The position numbers and the translations under genes are program-made. From Methylibium sp964622685 (GTDB taxonomy: Bacteria; Pseudomonadota; Gammaproteobacteria; Burkholderiales; Burkholderiaceae_C): a stretch of 10,647 nt of DNA. The notes below the pieces were generated by a model that was given only the letters and a program-made list of their open reading frames with translations, was not told where the DNA came from and searched no databases. The stretch lies in contig CAZUUU010000110.1 in the NCBI GenBank assembly GCA_964622685.1, forward strand, positions 1-10,647, written 5' to 3'. Positions 1 to 7,382 of this stretch are shown in pieces (within the stretch, counting starts at the first letter, position 1; each line of letters begins with the position of its first letter).

Positions 1-716
<716 letters not shown>

Positions 717-723
717 GGTGGGG

Positions 724-753
724 TCAGGACTCGTGGCAGAGGACGAAAGTTCC
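724..753 (-). promoter_or_regulatory. Candidate ECF (RpoE-type) sigma promoter of msrP
   Basis: Read on the minus strand, GGAACTT (753-747) is followed by a 16-base spacer and GTCCTGA (730-724). This closely resembles the sigma-E/ECF consensus of GGAACTT, about 16 bases, then a GTCTGA-like -10. The -10 element ends 7 bases before the msrP ATG, so transcription would begin at or next to the start codon. I recall msrP/yedY genes being controlled by ECF factors of the SigF/NrsF type in some proteobacteria, which fits. The sequence match is direct; the sigma factor and its use are inferred. Confidence 0.6.
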
Positions 754-789
754 AGGACCGCCATGTCGCGTCGACATCTCACGGTCCTG
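753..789. repeat. Nested perfect inverted repeat upstream of msrP
   Basis: The outer arms are CAGGACCG (753-760) and CGGTCCTG (782-789), an 8-base perfect match. Inside them is a second perfect dyad, ATGTCG (763-768), CGT loop, CGACAT (772-777). The outer arm touches the -35 element of the candidate msrP promoter. It could be an operator, or a hairpin that ends transcription of the small gene upstream. No long T-run follows on the minus strand (only CTTTC), so a classic intrinsic terminator is less likely. Confidence 0.6.
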
Positions 790-833
790 TCCGGCAGTCG
801 CCGCGGACCGGCGCCAACTTACAGCGGCGCGCC

Positions 834-1199
834 TCAGAGCGCCGCGAAATCCGTCGAGACGATGCCGTCGTCGTCGCCGCCGTACAGGCGCAGGGCCTGC
901 GCCGGGCGGCGGTCGCGGAAGCTCTTGCGCGCGAAGAGCTTTTCCTGGGCCTGCGCCGGCAGGTCGGTGATGCGGATGACCTGGCGCGCTATCAGCACGT
1001 CGATCAGGTCCTCGATCACGCGCACGAAGTCGGCGTCGAGCTTGTTGAACTCGCTGGCGCCGCCGAAGCCCGAAGGGGTGCTTCCACCGAAAAAGGCCTG
1101 CACCGCGGGATCGTCGGCCGACACGAAATCGGCCCCCGCCTCCGGGCTGCGATGCAGGCTCAGGATGCGGCCGTCGGGATGGCGCAGGGCATAGGGCAT
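834..1199 (-). CDS. Small conserved protein of unknown function (121 aa)
   Basis: I do not know a function for this protein. It is soluble, with no signal peptide or membrane segment. The N-terminal part is MPYALRHPDGRILSLHR. The centre is a helical, acidic-hydrophobic stretch (LDADFVRVIEDLIDVLI, residues 54-70), followed by ITDLPAQAQEKLFARKSFR (residues 77-95) and an acidic tail. The pattern resembles a small family in Burkholderiales that I recall being labelled 'tryptophan synthase subunit beta like'; nothing here supports that enzyme activity. The start at 1199 was preferred because MPYAL looks like the usual beginning; an in-frame ATG at 1238 would add 13 residues. There is no clear Shine-Dalgarno. 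A TAAAGT -10-like hexamer ends 10 bases before the ATG. It lies upstream of msrP on the same strand, 117 bases away. Confidence 0.8.
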   Translation of the reverse strand: MPYALRHPDGRILSLHRSPEAGADFVSADDPAVQAFFGGSTPSGFGGASEFNKLDADFVRVIEDLIDVLIARQVIRITDLPAQAQEKLFARKSFRDRRPAQALRLYGGDDDGIVSTDFAAL

Positions 1200-1301
1200 G
1201 GCGTGGTGGACTTTACGCCTGACGACACGGCGATGCATGCCGTCGCCGATCTGGCGGATCGCCGGCGCGGCAGCCCTTCACGCCGCGCGGCCCCACAACG
1301 A

Positions 1302-1327
1302 CGAAGGCCGGCGTCTGCCGGCCTTCG
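1302..1327 (-). terminator. Strong hairpin after cytochrome c4
   Basis: A perfect 11-base stem (CGAAGGCCGGC at 1302-1312, GCCGGCCTTCG at 1317-1327) closes a 4-base loop, 18 bases past the cytochrome stop codon. Downstream on the minus strand the sequence is only mildly T-rich (GTCGTTGTGG), so it is an intrinsic terminator with a poor U-tract or an RNA 3'-end stabiliser. It would also separate cytochrome transcription from the small gene and msrP. Confidence 0.7.
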
Positions 1328-1345
1328 CGGGGGAGTGCGGCGGGC

Positions 1346-1963
1346 TCAGCGCAGCCCGGCGATGTAGTCGGCCACGGCCTTGATTTCCTTGTCGCTCAGG
1401 TTGGCGGCGATCGCGCTCATCTGCGCGTTGTTGGCGCGCGCTCCGCTGCGAAAGGCCACCAGCTGCGCTTCGGTGTAGTCGGCGTGCTGGCCGCCCAGGC
1501 GCGGATAGGCGACCGGGATGCCGGCGCCCGTCGGGCTGTGGCAGCCGGCGCAGGCGGGGACCTGCTTGGCCACGATGCCGCCGCGGTAGATCTGCTGGCC
1601 GAGCGCGACGCTGTCCTTGTTCTTGGCGAAGCCCGGCTTGGCCTGCTTGCTGGCGTAGAAGCCGGCGACATTGCGCATGTCGTCGTCGCTCAGCGTCGAG
1701 GCGAAGCCCTTCATGATCGCGTTGTTGCGCTTGCCGGACTTGAACTCGGCCAGCTGCTTGGCGAGGTATTCGGGGTGCTGGCCGGCGAGGATGGGGTTGG
1801 CCGGGCTGCCGCGCGAGCCGTCGAAGCTGTGGCAGGCGGCGCAGACCCCCGCGGCGATCGCCTCGCCCTTCTTCAGGTCGGGCTTGGCCGGGGCTTTGGC
1901 TTCTTCGGCCAGGGCCGGGACCAGGAAAACGGCGGCCAGCAGGAGCGTCAGGGCAGACTTCAT
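1346..1963 (-). CDS. Diheme cytochrome c4
   Basis: This 205-residue exported electron carrier shuttles electrons from the bc1 complex to terminal oxidases in the periplasm, by analogy with characterised cytochromes c4. A Sec signal peptide (MKSALTLLLAAVFLVPALA) is followed by a cleavage site after residue 19. Two homologous domains each carry a haem site, CAACH (41-45) and CAGCH (138-142). Matching axial methionines are likely M84 (NAIMKG) and M182 (AQMSAI). The repeated GQHPEYLAKQL / GQHADYTEAQL segments show the internal duplication. Length is normal for the family. It is divergent from engB across 75 bases, an arrangement common in beta- and gammaproteobacteria. No Shine-Dalgarno is evident. 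A TAAAAT hexamer about 60 bases upstream could be its -10. Confidence 0.95.
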   Translation of the reverse strand: MKSALTLLLAAVFLVPALAEEAKAPAKPDLKKGEAIAAGVCAACHSFDGSRGSPANPILAGQHPEYLAKQLAEFKSGKRNNAIMKGFASTLSDDDMRNVAGFYASKQAKPGFAKNKDSVALGQQIYRGGIVAKQVPACAGCHSPTGAGIPVAYPRLGGQHADYTEAQLVAFRSGARANNAQMSAIAANLSDKEIKAVADYIAGLR

Positions 1964-2023
1964 GAGCGGGTGGAGAGGGTTGGAGGGGCGGCGCAGGGAA
2001 GAGCGCCCGACGCACAGCCAACG

Positions 2024-2033
2024 ATTTTACAAT
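2024..2033. promoter_or_regulatory. AT-rich divergent promoter island between cytochrome c4 and engB
   Basis: The only AT-rich patch in the 75-base gap contains two overlapping -10-like hexamers. TACAAT (2028-2033) on the plus strand ends 5 bases before the engB ATG. TAAAAT (2029-2024) on the minus strand would give cytochrome c4 a leader of about 50 bases. I see no good -35 for either. Plus-strand use would make engB mRNA essentially leaderless. Confidence 0.45.
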
Positions 2034-2038
2034 GGCAC

Positions 2039-2737
2039 ATGTCCTCGCCCACCCTGGCGGCTCCAGACCCCGCCAAGCTGGCCTTGGCCTGGACGCACAC
2101 CGCCCGCTTCCTGACCACCGCCGCGCAGCTGCACCAGCTGCCGCCCACCGAGCTGCCCGAGATCGCCTTCGTCGGCCGCTCCAACGCCGGCAAGTCGACG
2201 GCGATCAACCTGCTGACGCAGCAGAAGCGCCTGGCCTTCGCGTCCAAGACGCCGGGGCGCACGCAGCACATCAACCTGTTCGCGCTGGGCCCGAAGGAGG
2301 CGCCGAACGCGCTGTTCGCCGACCTGCCGGGCTATGGCTACGCCGCCGTCGCGCGCGGCGCCAAGCTGCGCTGGCAGCAGGTGATGGCGCAGTACCTGGA
2401 ACTGCGGCGCAGCCTGTCGGGCGTGGTGCTGATGGTCGATTCGCGGCTGGGCCTGACCGAGCTCGACCAGCAGCTCCTGGCCTTCGTGGCGCCGCGCGTC
2501 GGCACCGGCGAGGTCAAGCTGCTGGTGCTGCTGACCAAGGCCGACAAGCTGAACCGGCGCGAGGCCGATGCGGCCGTCACGGCGGCGCGCGAGGTACTGG
2601 GGCAGCTGGCGACCGACACCGCGGACGTGAGCCTCGCGCTGTTCTCGGCGCTCAGCCGGCGCGGCGTCGGCGATGCCGCCGAGCTGCTGCACGGCTGGGT
2701 CGAGGCCGCTGCGCCGGCCCCTACCCTGACGGATTGA
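2039..2737 (+). CDS. engB: Ribosome biogenesis GTP-binding protein EngB (YihA/YsxC)
   Basis: EngB is a small cytoplasmic GTPase needed for assembly of the 50S ribosomal subunit and generally essential. The 232-residue protein has all G motifs in order: G1 GRSNAGKS (46-53), G2 threonine in TPGRT (71-75), G3 DLPGYG (95-100), G4 TKAD (166-169) and G5 SAL (203-205). The family signature KRLAFASKTPGRTQHIN is present. Length fits the family (about 200-230), with a short Ala/Pro-rich C-terminal tail. The frame is open far upstream, but the ATG at 2039 gives the expected N-terminus (ARFLTTAAQLHQLPP shortly after). A nearby ATG at 2032 is in another frame. There is no Shine-Dalgarno; TACAAT lies 5 bases upstream, suggesting a leaderless message. 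Confidence 0.96.
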   Translation: MSSPTLAAPDPAKLALAWTHTARFLTTAAQLHQLPPTELPEIAFVGRSNAGKSTAINLLTQQKRLAFASKTPGRTQHINLFALGPKEAPNALFADLPGYGYAAVARGAKLRWQQVMAQYLELRRSLSGVVLMVDSRLGLTELDQQLLAFVAPRVGTGEVKLLVLLTKADKLNRREADAAVTAAREVLGQLATDTADVSLALFSALSRRGVGDAAELLHGWVEAAAPAPTLTD

Positions 2738-2762
2738 AGCGGCCCCGGCAGGCTTCGATACT
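2734..2762 (+). promoter_or_regulatory. Candidate sigma-70 promoter for the DUF900 hydrolase
   Basis: TTGAAG (2734-2739) and GATACT (2757-2762) each match the sigma-70 hexamers at four of six positions and are separated by exactly 17 bases. The -35 overlaps the engB stop codon. Transcription would start near 2769, giving a leader of about 40 bases. No hairpin was found that would stop engB read-through, so this may supplement it. Confidence 0.4.
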
Positions 2763-2809
2763 GGGACGAGGGCGTCCACCCCGGTCGCCCGCCAGCCCAG
2801 CGAGCCGCC

Positions 2810-4051
2810 ATGGACCTGAAGATCTACTACGCCACCAACCGCGCGCACGAGGGCCCGGAGCAGTTCAAGCCGACCGGCTACGGCACGCGCTTCTCTTCGG
2901 ACGGCATGGAGAACCTGCGCTTCGGTCGCGTCACCTTCACGGCCGACGACGCCAAGGTCGCGCAGTTCCTGAACCGCACGCGCCCCGCCACCGGCCGCGG
3001 CGACGGCGAAGGCCTGCAGGACTATCTGTCGCAGTGCATCGGCAAGTCGCAGCGCATCGAGGCCTACGAGGAGTCGATCCCCAGCAACGCCGTGGCCGAG
3101 ACCGCGCAGAAGCACGTGAAGCTCGGCTCGCTGGCGATGTTCGCCGACCTGCAGGCCGACATGCGCGAGTCGCGCGACATGCTGCTGTTCATCCACGGCT
3201 TCAACGTGTCGTGGACCGAGGCGGTGGGCTCGGCGGCCGCCCTCGAGGCGATGCTCAACCGCCCCGGGGTCAGCGCCGGACAGCGCGCCGTGCGCGTCGT
3301 GCTGTTCACCTGGCCGTCCAACGGCAAGGCCCTGCCCTTCGTGTCGTACAAGTCGGACCGCTCGGACGCCCAGGGCTCGGCCGGCGCGGTGGGGCGCGGC
3401 CTGCTGAAGGTGCGCGACTTCCTGCACGAGCTGGGCCGCGAGGTGCGCCAGGACAACGCCCGCGTCAAGGAGCTGGAGGCGAAGCTGGCCCGCCAGGGCA
3501 TGCGGCCGAGCGAGATCGCGCGCGCCATCGCCCAGCTCGAGGCCACGGAGCTGTGCAGGCAGAAGATCCACCTGCTGTGCCACTCGATGGGCAACTACCT
3601 GCTCGAGAACGCGCTGCAGCGCCTGTACGAGCACACGCCCGGCTCGGCGCTGCCGCGGCTGTTCGACCAGGTGCTGATGTGCGCGCCCGACGTCGACGAC
3701 GACGTGCTCGAGGCCGGCAAACCGATGGAACGCGTGCACCAGATCGCCAACCGCGTGACGGTCTATCACAACGCCAACGACACCGCGCTGCGCGTGTCGG
3801 ACTACACCAAGGGCAACCCCGACCGGCTGGGCCAGCGCGGCGCGGCACGGCTGCCGCTGGTGCACCAGAAGATCCAGCAGGTCGACTGCCAGCGCGTCGT
3901 CAGCGGCCTGACCCAGCACAGCTACTACGCCAACGGCGTGGTCAACGACGACATCGTCAGGAACCTCCAGGGCCTGGCCGCCGGCACGGCCGAGCGCCTG
4001 CTCGCCGCGGCGGGCGGGCCCAACGCCTGGCGCTTCGACGCGCCGGCCTGA
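2810..4051 (+). CDS. Alpha/beta hydrolase, DUF900 / COG4782 type
   Basis: This 413-residue protein is a predicted serine hydrolase of unknown substrate. It opens with MDLKIYYATNR, typical of the DUF900 family. LLFIHGFNVSW (125-135) supplies the strand and oxyanion HG. VVLFTWPSNG (163-172) is a family hallmark. The nucleophile elbow is LLCHSMGNY (255-263) with Ser259, where Cys replaces the first Gly of GxSxG. Asp324 (NANDTAL) and His370 (QHSYY) are the probable remaining triad residues. A charged helical stretch (about 203-250, including ELEAKLARQG) sits just before the elbow. No signal peptide or membrane segment is visible, so it is probably cytoplasmic. The ATG at 2810 is preceded by only a weak Shine-Dalgarno. 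It lies 72 bases after engB and 79 before a second hydrolase. The fold and family are confident; the reaction is unknown. Confidence 0.88.
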   Translation: MDLKIYYATNRAHEGPEQFKPTGYGTRFSSDGMENLRFGRVTFTADDAKVAQFLNRTRPATGRGDGEGLQDYLSQCIGKSQRIEAYEESIPSNAVAETAQKHVKLGSLAMFADLQADMRESRDMLLFIHGFNVSWTEAVGSAAALEAMLNRPGVSAGQRAVRVVLFTWPSNGKALPFVSYKSDRSDAQGSAGAVGRGLLKVRDFLHELGREVRQDNARVKELEAKLARQGMRPSEIARAIAQLEATELCRQKIHLLCHSMGNYLLENALQRLYEHTPGSALPRLFDQVLMCAPDVDDDVLEAGKPMERVHQIANRVTVYHNANDTALRVSDYTKGNPDRLGQRGAARLPLVHQKIQQVDCQRVVSGLTQHSYYANGVVNDDIVRNLQGLAAGTAERLLAAAGGPNAWRFDAPA

Positions 4052-4058
4052 TCGCGGG

Positions 4059-4078
4059 GCTGTCGCTCGCGCGACGGC
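4059..4078 (+). terminator. Possible hairpin after the DUF900 hydrolase
   Basis: GCTGTCGC (4059-4066) pairs with GCGACGGC (4071-4078) over 8 bases with one G-U pair and a TCGC loop, 7 bases past the stop codon. No T-run follows, so this is a weak or Rho-assisted candidate. Confidence 0.35.
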
Positions 4079-4098
4079 AGGCCGCCGATGCGCGGCCG

Positions 4099-4124
4099 CA
4101 TACTCGATCGACGAGACCGGGGAG
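4099..4124 (+). promoter_or_regulatory. -10-like hexamer and clear Shine-Dalgarno for the second hydrolase
   Basis: CATACT (4099-4104) matches the -10 consensus at four of six positions, without a recognisable -35. GGGGAG (4119-4124) stands 6 bases before the ATG at 4131 and is the best Shine-Dalgarno in the window. It fixes the start of this gene and contrasts with the apparently leaderless genes nearby. Confidence 0.45.
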
Positions 4125-4130
4125 ACGCGC

Positions 4131-5015
4131 ATGACGATCGAGAGCTTTCGCGCCGAGCTGCCGCACGGCATCACGCTCGAGGGCCGCGCCTGCGGCCCGC
4201 GCGACGCGCCGGTGCTGGTGTTCCTGCACGGCTTTCCTGAGGCCGCCTTCATCTGGGACGAGATGCTGGCGCACTTCGGCACGCGCTACCGCTGTGTCGC
4301 CCCCAACCTGCGCGGCTTCGGCGGCTCGTCGGCGCCGGCCGAGGTCGAGGCCTACCGTGCCAAGCCGCTGCTGCAGGACCTGACCGCGCTGATCGCGCAG
4401 CTCGGCGCGCCGGTCGAGGCCGTGATCGCGCACGACTGGGGCGGCGCGGTGGCCTGGCATCTCGGCATCCAGGCGCCGCAGCTGGCGAAGCAGCTGGTGA
4501 TGATCAACTCGCCGCACCCGGGGCCCTTCCTGCGCGACCTGCAGTCGGACCCGGCCCAGCAGGCGGCCAGCGCCTACATGAACTTCCTGGTCCGCCCCGA
4601 TGCCGAGTCGCTGCTGAGCGAGAACGACTACGCGCGGCTGTGGCCCTTCTTCCGCCAGATCGGCGGCGACGCCGCCTGGCTGACGCCCGACGTGATGCAG
4701 CGCTACCGCGAGGTCTGGTCGCGCGGACTGACCGGGCCGCTGAACTACTACCGCGCCTCGCCGATGAGGCCGGCGACCGCCGACGACGACGCGGTGATGA
4801 AGCTGAAGCTCGAGCCCGCGCAGATCACCGTGCGCCTGCCGACCACGGTGGTCTGGGGCGAGGCCGACATCGCCCTGCCGCCCAAGCTCGTCGACGGTCT
4901 GGCGCAGTGGGTGCCGCAGCTGCGGCTGGTGCGCGTGCCCGGCGCCAGCCACTGGATCGTGCACGAGCAGCCGCAGCGCATCGCGGCCGAGATCGAGGCC
5001 GCGCTGGCGCACTGA
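4131..5015 (+). CDS. Alpha/beta hydrolase, epoxide hydrolase / haloalkane dehalogenase-like
   Basis: This 294-residue protein has the layout of hydrolases that use an Asp nucleophile to open epoxides or cleave carbon-halogen bonds. HGFPE (33-37) is the oxyanion motif typical of epoxide hydrolases. NLRGFGGSS (59-67) follows. The nucleophile is Asp102 in AHDWGGAVAWH. The lid contains LNYYRAS (204-210), matching the epoxide hydrolase lid-tyrosine motif, with Tyr207 the likely epoxide-activating residue. Asp246 (GEADIAL) and His274 (ASHWI) complete the triad. These features favour epoxide hydrolase over dehalogenase, but substrate cannot be told from sequence. There is no signal peptide, so it is probably cytoplasmic. 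It ends 28 bases from the convergent patatin gene. Confidence 0.93.
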   Translation: MTIESFRAELPHGITLEGRACGPRDAPVLVFLHGFPEAAFIWDEMLAHFGTRYRCVAPNLRGFGGSSAPAEVEAYRAKPLLQDLTALIAQLGAPVEAVIAHDWGGAVAWHLGIQAPQLAKQLVMINSPHPGPFLRDLQSDPAQQAASAYMNFLVRPDAESLLSENDYARLWPFFRQIGGDAAWLTPDVMQRYREVWSRGLTGPLNYYRASPMRPATADDDAVMKLKLEPAQITVRLPTTVVWGEADIALPPKLVDGLAQWVPQLRLVRVPGASHWIVHEQPQRIAAEIEAALAH

Positions 5016-5022
5016 GCCGTAG

Positions 5023-5038
5023 CGAGCCGGGACTCGCC
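5023..5038. terminator. Small hairpin in the convergent gap
   Basis: GCGAG (5023-5027) and CTCGC (5034-5038) form a 5-base stem with a 6-base loop inside the 28-base gap between two convergent genes. It could act in both directions, but it is short and has no T-run. Confidence 0.25.
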
Positions 5039-5043
5039 GGCGC

Positions 5044-7332
5044 TCAGGGCCGACCGAGGAAGAGGTAGAGCCCGGTGTCCCCGCGCGGCGCGTGGACGAA
5101 GCCGAAGTACAGCGGCCCGAGGCCGGTGTCGGCGCCGATGAAGACGCTCATGCCGCTGCGCAGGTCGCCGAGCGACACGTCGCCGCGCTCGCGCCAGGCG
5201 TTGCCGGCCTCGAGCGAGAAGCCGGCGAAGAAGCCGCGCGTCAGCGCCGGCGGCGTGAGCCGGTAGTAGTAGCTCGCGCGGCCGAACAGCAGGTAGTTGC
5301 CTTCGACCTGGCCCGGCTTGTAGCCCGACAGTCGCTGAAAGCCGCCCAGCGTGTACAGCCCCTGCGCCAGCGTCGATCCCTGTCCGGCGAACTGCGAGCG
5401 CAGCGCGAGGTTGACGGTGTGCAGCCGACCGAAGCTCGTCGCGCCGACCGCGTCGATGTCGAAGCGCGTGAAGTCCTGGTCGATGCGCAGCCCACCGGCC
5501 CGGCTGCGGGCGCGGCCCCCGGCCACCTCGCCGACGAGGCGGTAGCCGCGCTGCGGCAGGAAGGCGTAGTCGAGCTGGTCGATCACCGCGCGCAGGCGCA
5601 CGCCGTTCAGGTCGAGCCTGGAGTCCACGAGGCCCGCCTCGTCGTCGCGAACGATCAGCAGCTTGTCCTGGAAGCGTGCCTGGAACACGCCGGCCCGCAG
5701 CTCGCCGAAGCCGCCCCAGGGCTGACCCAGGTCGACGGCGACGAAGCCGCTGGTGCGCCGCAGCCGGCCGCTCTCCGGGCCCTCGGGGCCGACGTAGGTG
5801 ACGACCTCGCGGCGCTCGATCGCCGCGGTGGCGGCGACGAACCAGTCGTTCGACGGACCGACCGTCCAGCCGAGCGGCCGGTAGAGCTCGGTGTACCAGG
5901 CCGGCTCGGAGCCGATGCGCACGCGGTTGCGCCACTCGCTGCCGGCCGCGTCGAGCCAGTGGCGGGTGTGGACCACCTTGACGTTGAAGCTGGCACGGCC
6001 CGAGAAGTCGGTCGACAGGTCCAGACCCACCTTCAGGTAGTTGGGGCCCCAGGACTTCTCGTCGAGCTTGAACACCAGGCCGTCGCGGCCGAGCTCGTCG
6101 CGCACCAGCTGGTAGTCGACGCGCTCGTAGTCGCCGGTCGCGGCGAGGCGGCGCACGTCGGCCTCCGCGCGCGCGACGTCGAAGGGCCGGCCCGGCTGGC
6201 TGGCCAGCTCGCGGGCATTGCGCTGCGCATTGCTGCGCTCCGAGCCCTCGAACTGCACGAAGGCCAGCGTCGGCGGCAGGTCCTGGGCCTGGGCGCGCGC
6301 CTGCACCCAGGCGCGGTAGCCGTCGGCGTCGATCGCATGGTCGGCCAGCTGCACCACCTGGGCCTGGGCCTGCAGCTCGCCGAGCTGCACGAAGTCGCGC
6401 ATCTTGTCGAAGTCGCCCGAGGTCAGCGTGCCGAGCTGAGGCGCGATCAGCAGGTCGCGTGGACGCAGGCTGGCCAGGCTGCGCTGCACGTTCTGCTCGG
6501 TCAGGATCGCGATCATCTGCGTCGTCACGCCGACCAGCGAGCCCAGCGTCTCGCGGCCGGCGATCGGCGTACCGATGTTGACGACGATCACGACGTCGGC
6601 GCCCATCGCGCGCGCCACGTCGACCGGCAGGTTGTTCACCAGGCCACCGTCGCCGAGGATGCGGCCGTCGACCTCGGTCGGCGCGAACACGCCGGGTACG
6701 CTCATGCTGGAACGCAGCGCCAACGCCAGGTCGCCTTCGCTCAGCACGCGGGCCTGGCCGTTCTCCATGTCGGTGGCGACGGCGCGAAAGGGCGTCGGCA
6801 GCCGGTCGAAGCTGCGAATGCCGCGCACCGGCAGCGTGTAGCGCCGCAGCAGCGACTCGAGGCCGCGGCTCGACAGCGTGCCGAGCGGGATGCGCAGCTC
6901 GCCGTCGCGCAGACCGAGCTCGAGCGCCGGCGCGACCTCGAAGTCGTCCTCCTTGCGGCGCTGCGACAGCTCCTCGCGCGCGACGCGGTTCGCGAACAGC
7001 GCGGTCCAGTCGACCTTGAGCAGTTCGCGCTCGAGCTGTTCGGCGCTCATCCCGCTGGCGTAGAGCCCGCCGATGATCGCGCCCATCGAGGTGCCGGCGA
7101 TCACGTCGATCGGCACGCGCTCGCGCTCCAGCACCTTGAGGACGCCGACATGCGCGAAGCCGCGCGCCCCCCCGCCGGACAGCACGAGGCCGATGCGCGG
7201 GCGACCGGGCGGGTGGACCGGCCGGACGGTCGCGGCGGAACGCTCCGCAAGCGGCGGCGCCGGGGCCGGCTGCGCCGAGAGGCCGCCGGCCAGCAGGAAC
7301 ATCCCCAGGACGGCGAGGCAGCGACGCGGCAT
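5044..7332 (-). CDS. Patatin-like phospholipase fused to a POTRA and outer-membrane barrel (PlpD-type, type Vd)
   Basis: This 762-residue protein is predicted to be exported, insert in the outer membrane through its own Omp85-like barrel, and present a lipid acyl hydrolase. A Sec signal ends near residue 20 (LLAGGLSA). The patatin domain (about 45-330) has the oxyanion loop SGGGARG (52-58), catalytic Ser82 in GTSMG and Asp228 in DGG. A POTRA-like segment (about 355-425; LAFVQFEGSERSN onward) leads to a barrel of alternating beta strands (about 426-762), ending in LYFGFVHAPRG and LYLFLGRP. Size matches PlpD-like proteins (about 730-760). The ATG at 7332 starts directly into the signal peptide; the longer upstream frame belongs to no gene. 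No Shine-Dalgarno is seen; CACAAT ends 6 bases upstream. It lies 50 bases after the DUF1631 gene. Whether the patatin domain is released or stays attached is unknown. Confidence 0.93.
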   Translation of the reverse strand: MPRRCLAVLGMFLLAGGLSAQPAPAPPLAERSAATVRPVHPPGRPRIGLVLSGGGARGFAHVGVLKVLERERVPIDVIAGTSMGAIIGGLYASGMSAEQLERELLKVDWTALFANRVAREELSQRRKEDDFEVAPALELGLRDGELRIPLGTLSSRGLESLLRRYTLPVRGIRSFDRLPTPFRAVATDMENGQARVLSEGDLALALRSSMSVPGVFAPTEVDGRILGDGGLVNNLPVDVARAMGADVVIVVNIGTPIAGRETLGSLVGVTTQMIAILTEQNVQRSLASLRPRDLLIAPQLGTLTSGDFDKMRDFVQLGELQAQAQVVQLADHAIDADGYRAWVQARAQAQDLPPTLAFVQFEGSERSNAQRNARELASQPGRPFDVARAEADVRRLAATGDYERVDYQLVRDELGRDGLVFKLDEKSWGPNYLKVGLDLSTDFSGRASFNVKVVHTRHWLDAAGSEWRNRVRIGSEPAWYTELYRPLGWTVGPSNDWFVAATAAIERREVVTYVGPEGPESGRLRRTSGFVAVDLGQPWGGFGELRAGVFQARFQDKLLIVRDDEAGLVDSRLDLNGVRLRAVIDQLDYAFLPQRGYRLVGEVAGGRARSRAGGLRIDQDFTRFDIDAVGATSFGRLHTVNLALRSQFAGQGSTLAQGLYTLGGFQRLSGYKPGQVEGNYLLFGRASYYYRLTPPALTRGFFAGFSLEAGNAWRERGDVSLGDLRSGMSVFIGADTGLGPLYFGFVHAPRGDTGLYLFLGRP

Positions 7333-7338
7333 GCGCAG

Positions 7339-7361
7339 ATTGTGCCGGCCGCTCGGCGGCC
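7339..7361 (-). promoter_or_regulatory. -10-like CACAAT plus perfect dyad upstream of the patatin gene
   Basis: CACAAT (7344-7339, minus strand) ends exactly 6 bases before the ATG, which would put +1 on its A. Immediately upstream is a perfect dyad GGCCGC-TCG-GCGGCC (7347-7361). This could be an operator in the promoter spacer, or a small hairpin ending DUF1631 transcription. No convincing -35 was found. Confidence 0.35.
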
Positions 7362-7382
7362 TCCTGCGTCGCTCCGTGCCGG

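Noticed and set aside
1484..2038. An N-terminal extension of engB in the same frame
   Set aside because: It is antisense to cytochrome c4, and the EngB family begins shortly before the ARFLTTAAQL segment.
2027..4282. A 751-codon open frame on the minus strand opposite engB and the DUF900 hydrolase
   Set aside because: Its translation is Arg/Ala/Gln/His/Val-rich with no recognisable domain, and it lies opposite two clear genes. It arises because GC-rich codons leave few stops on the complement.
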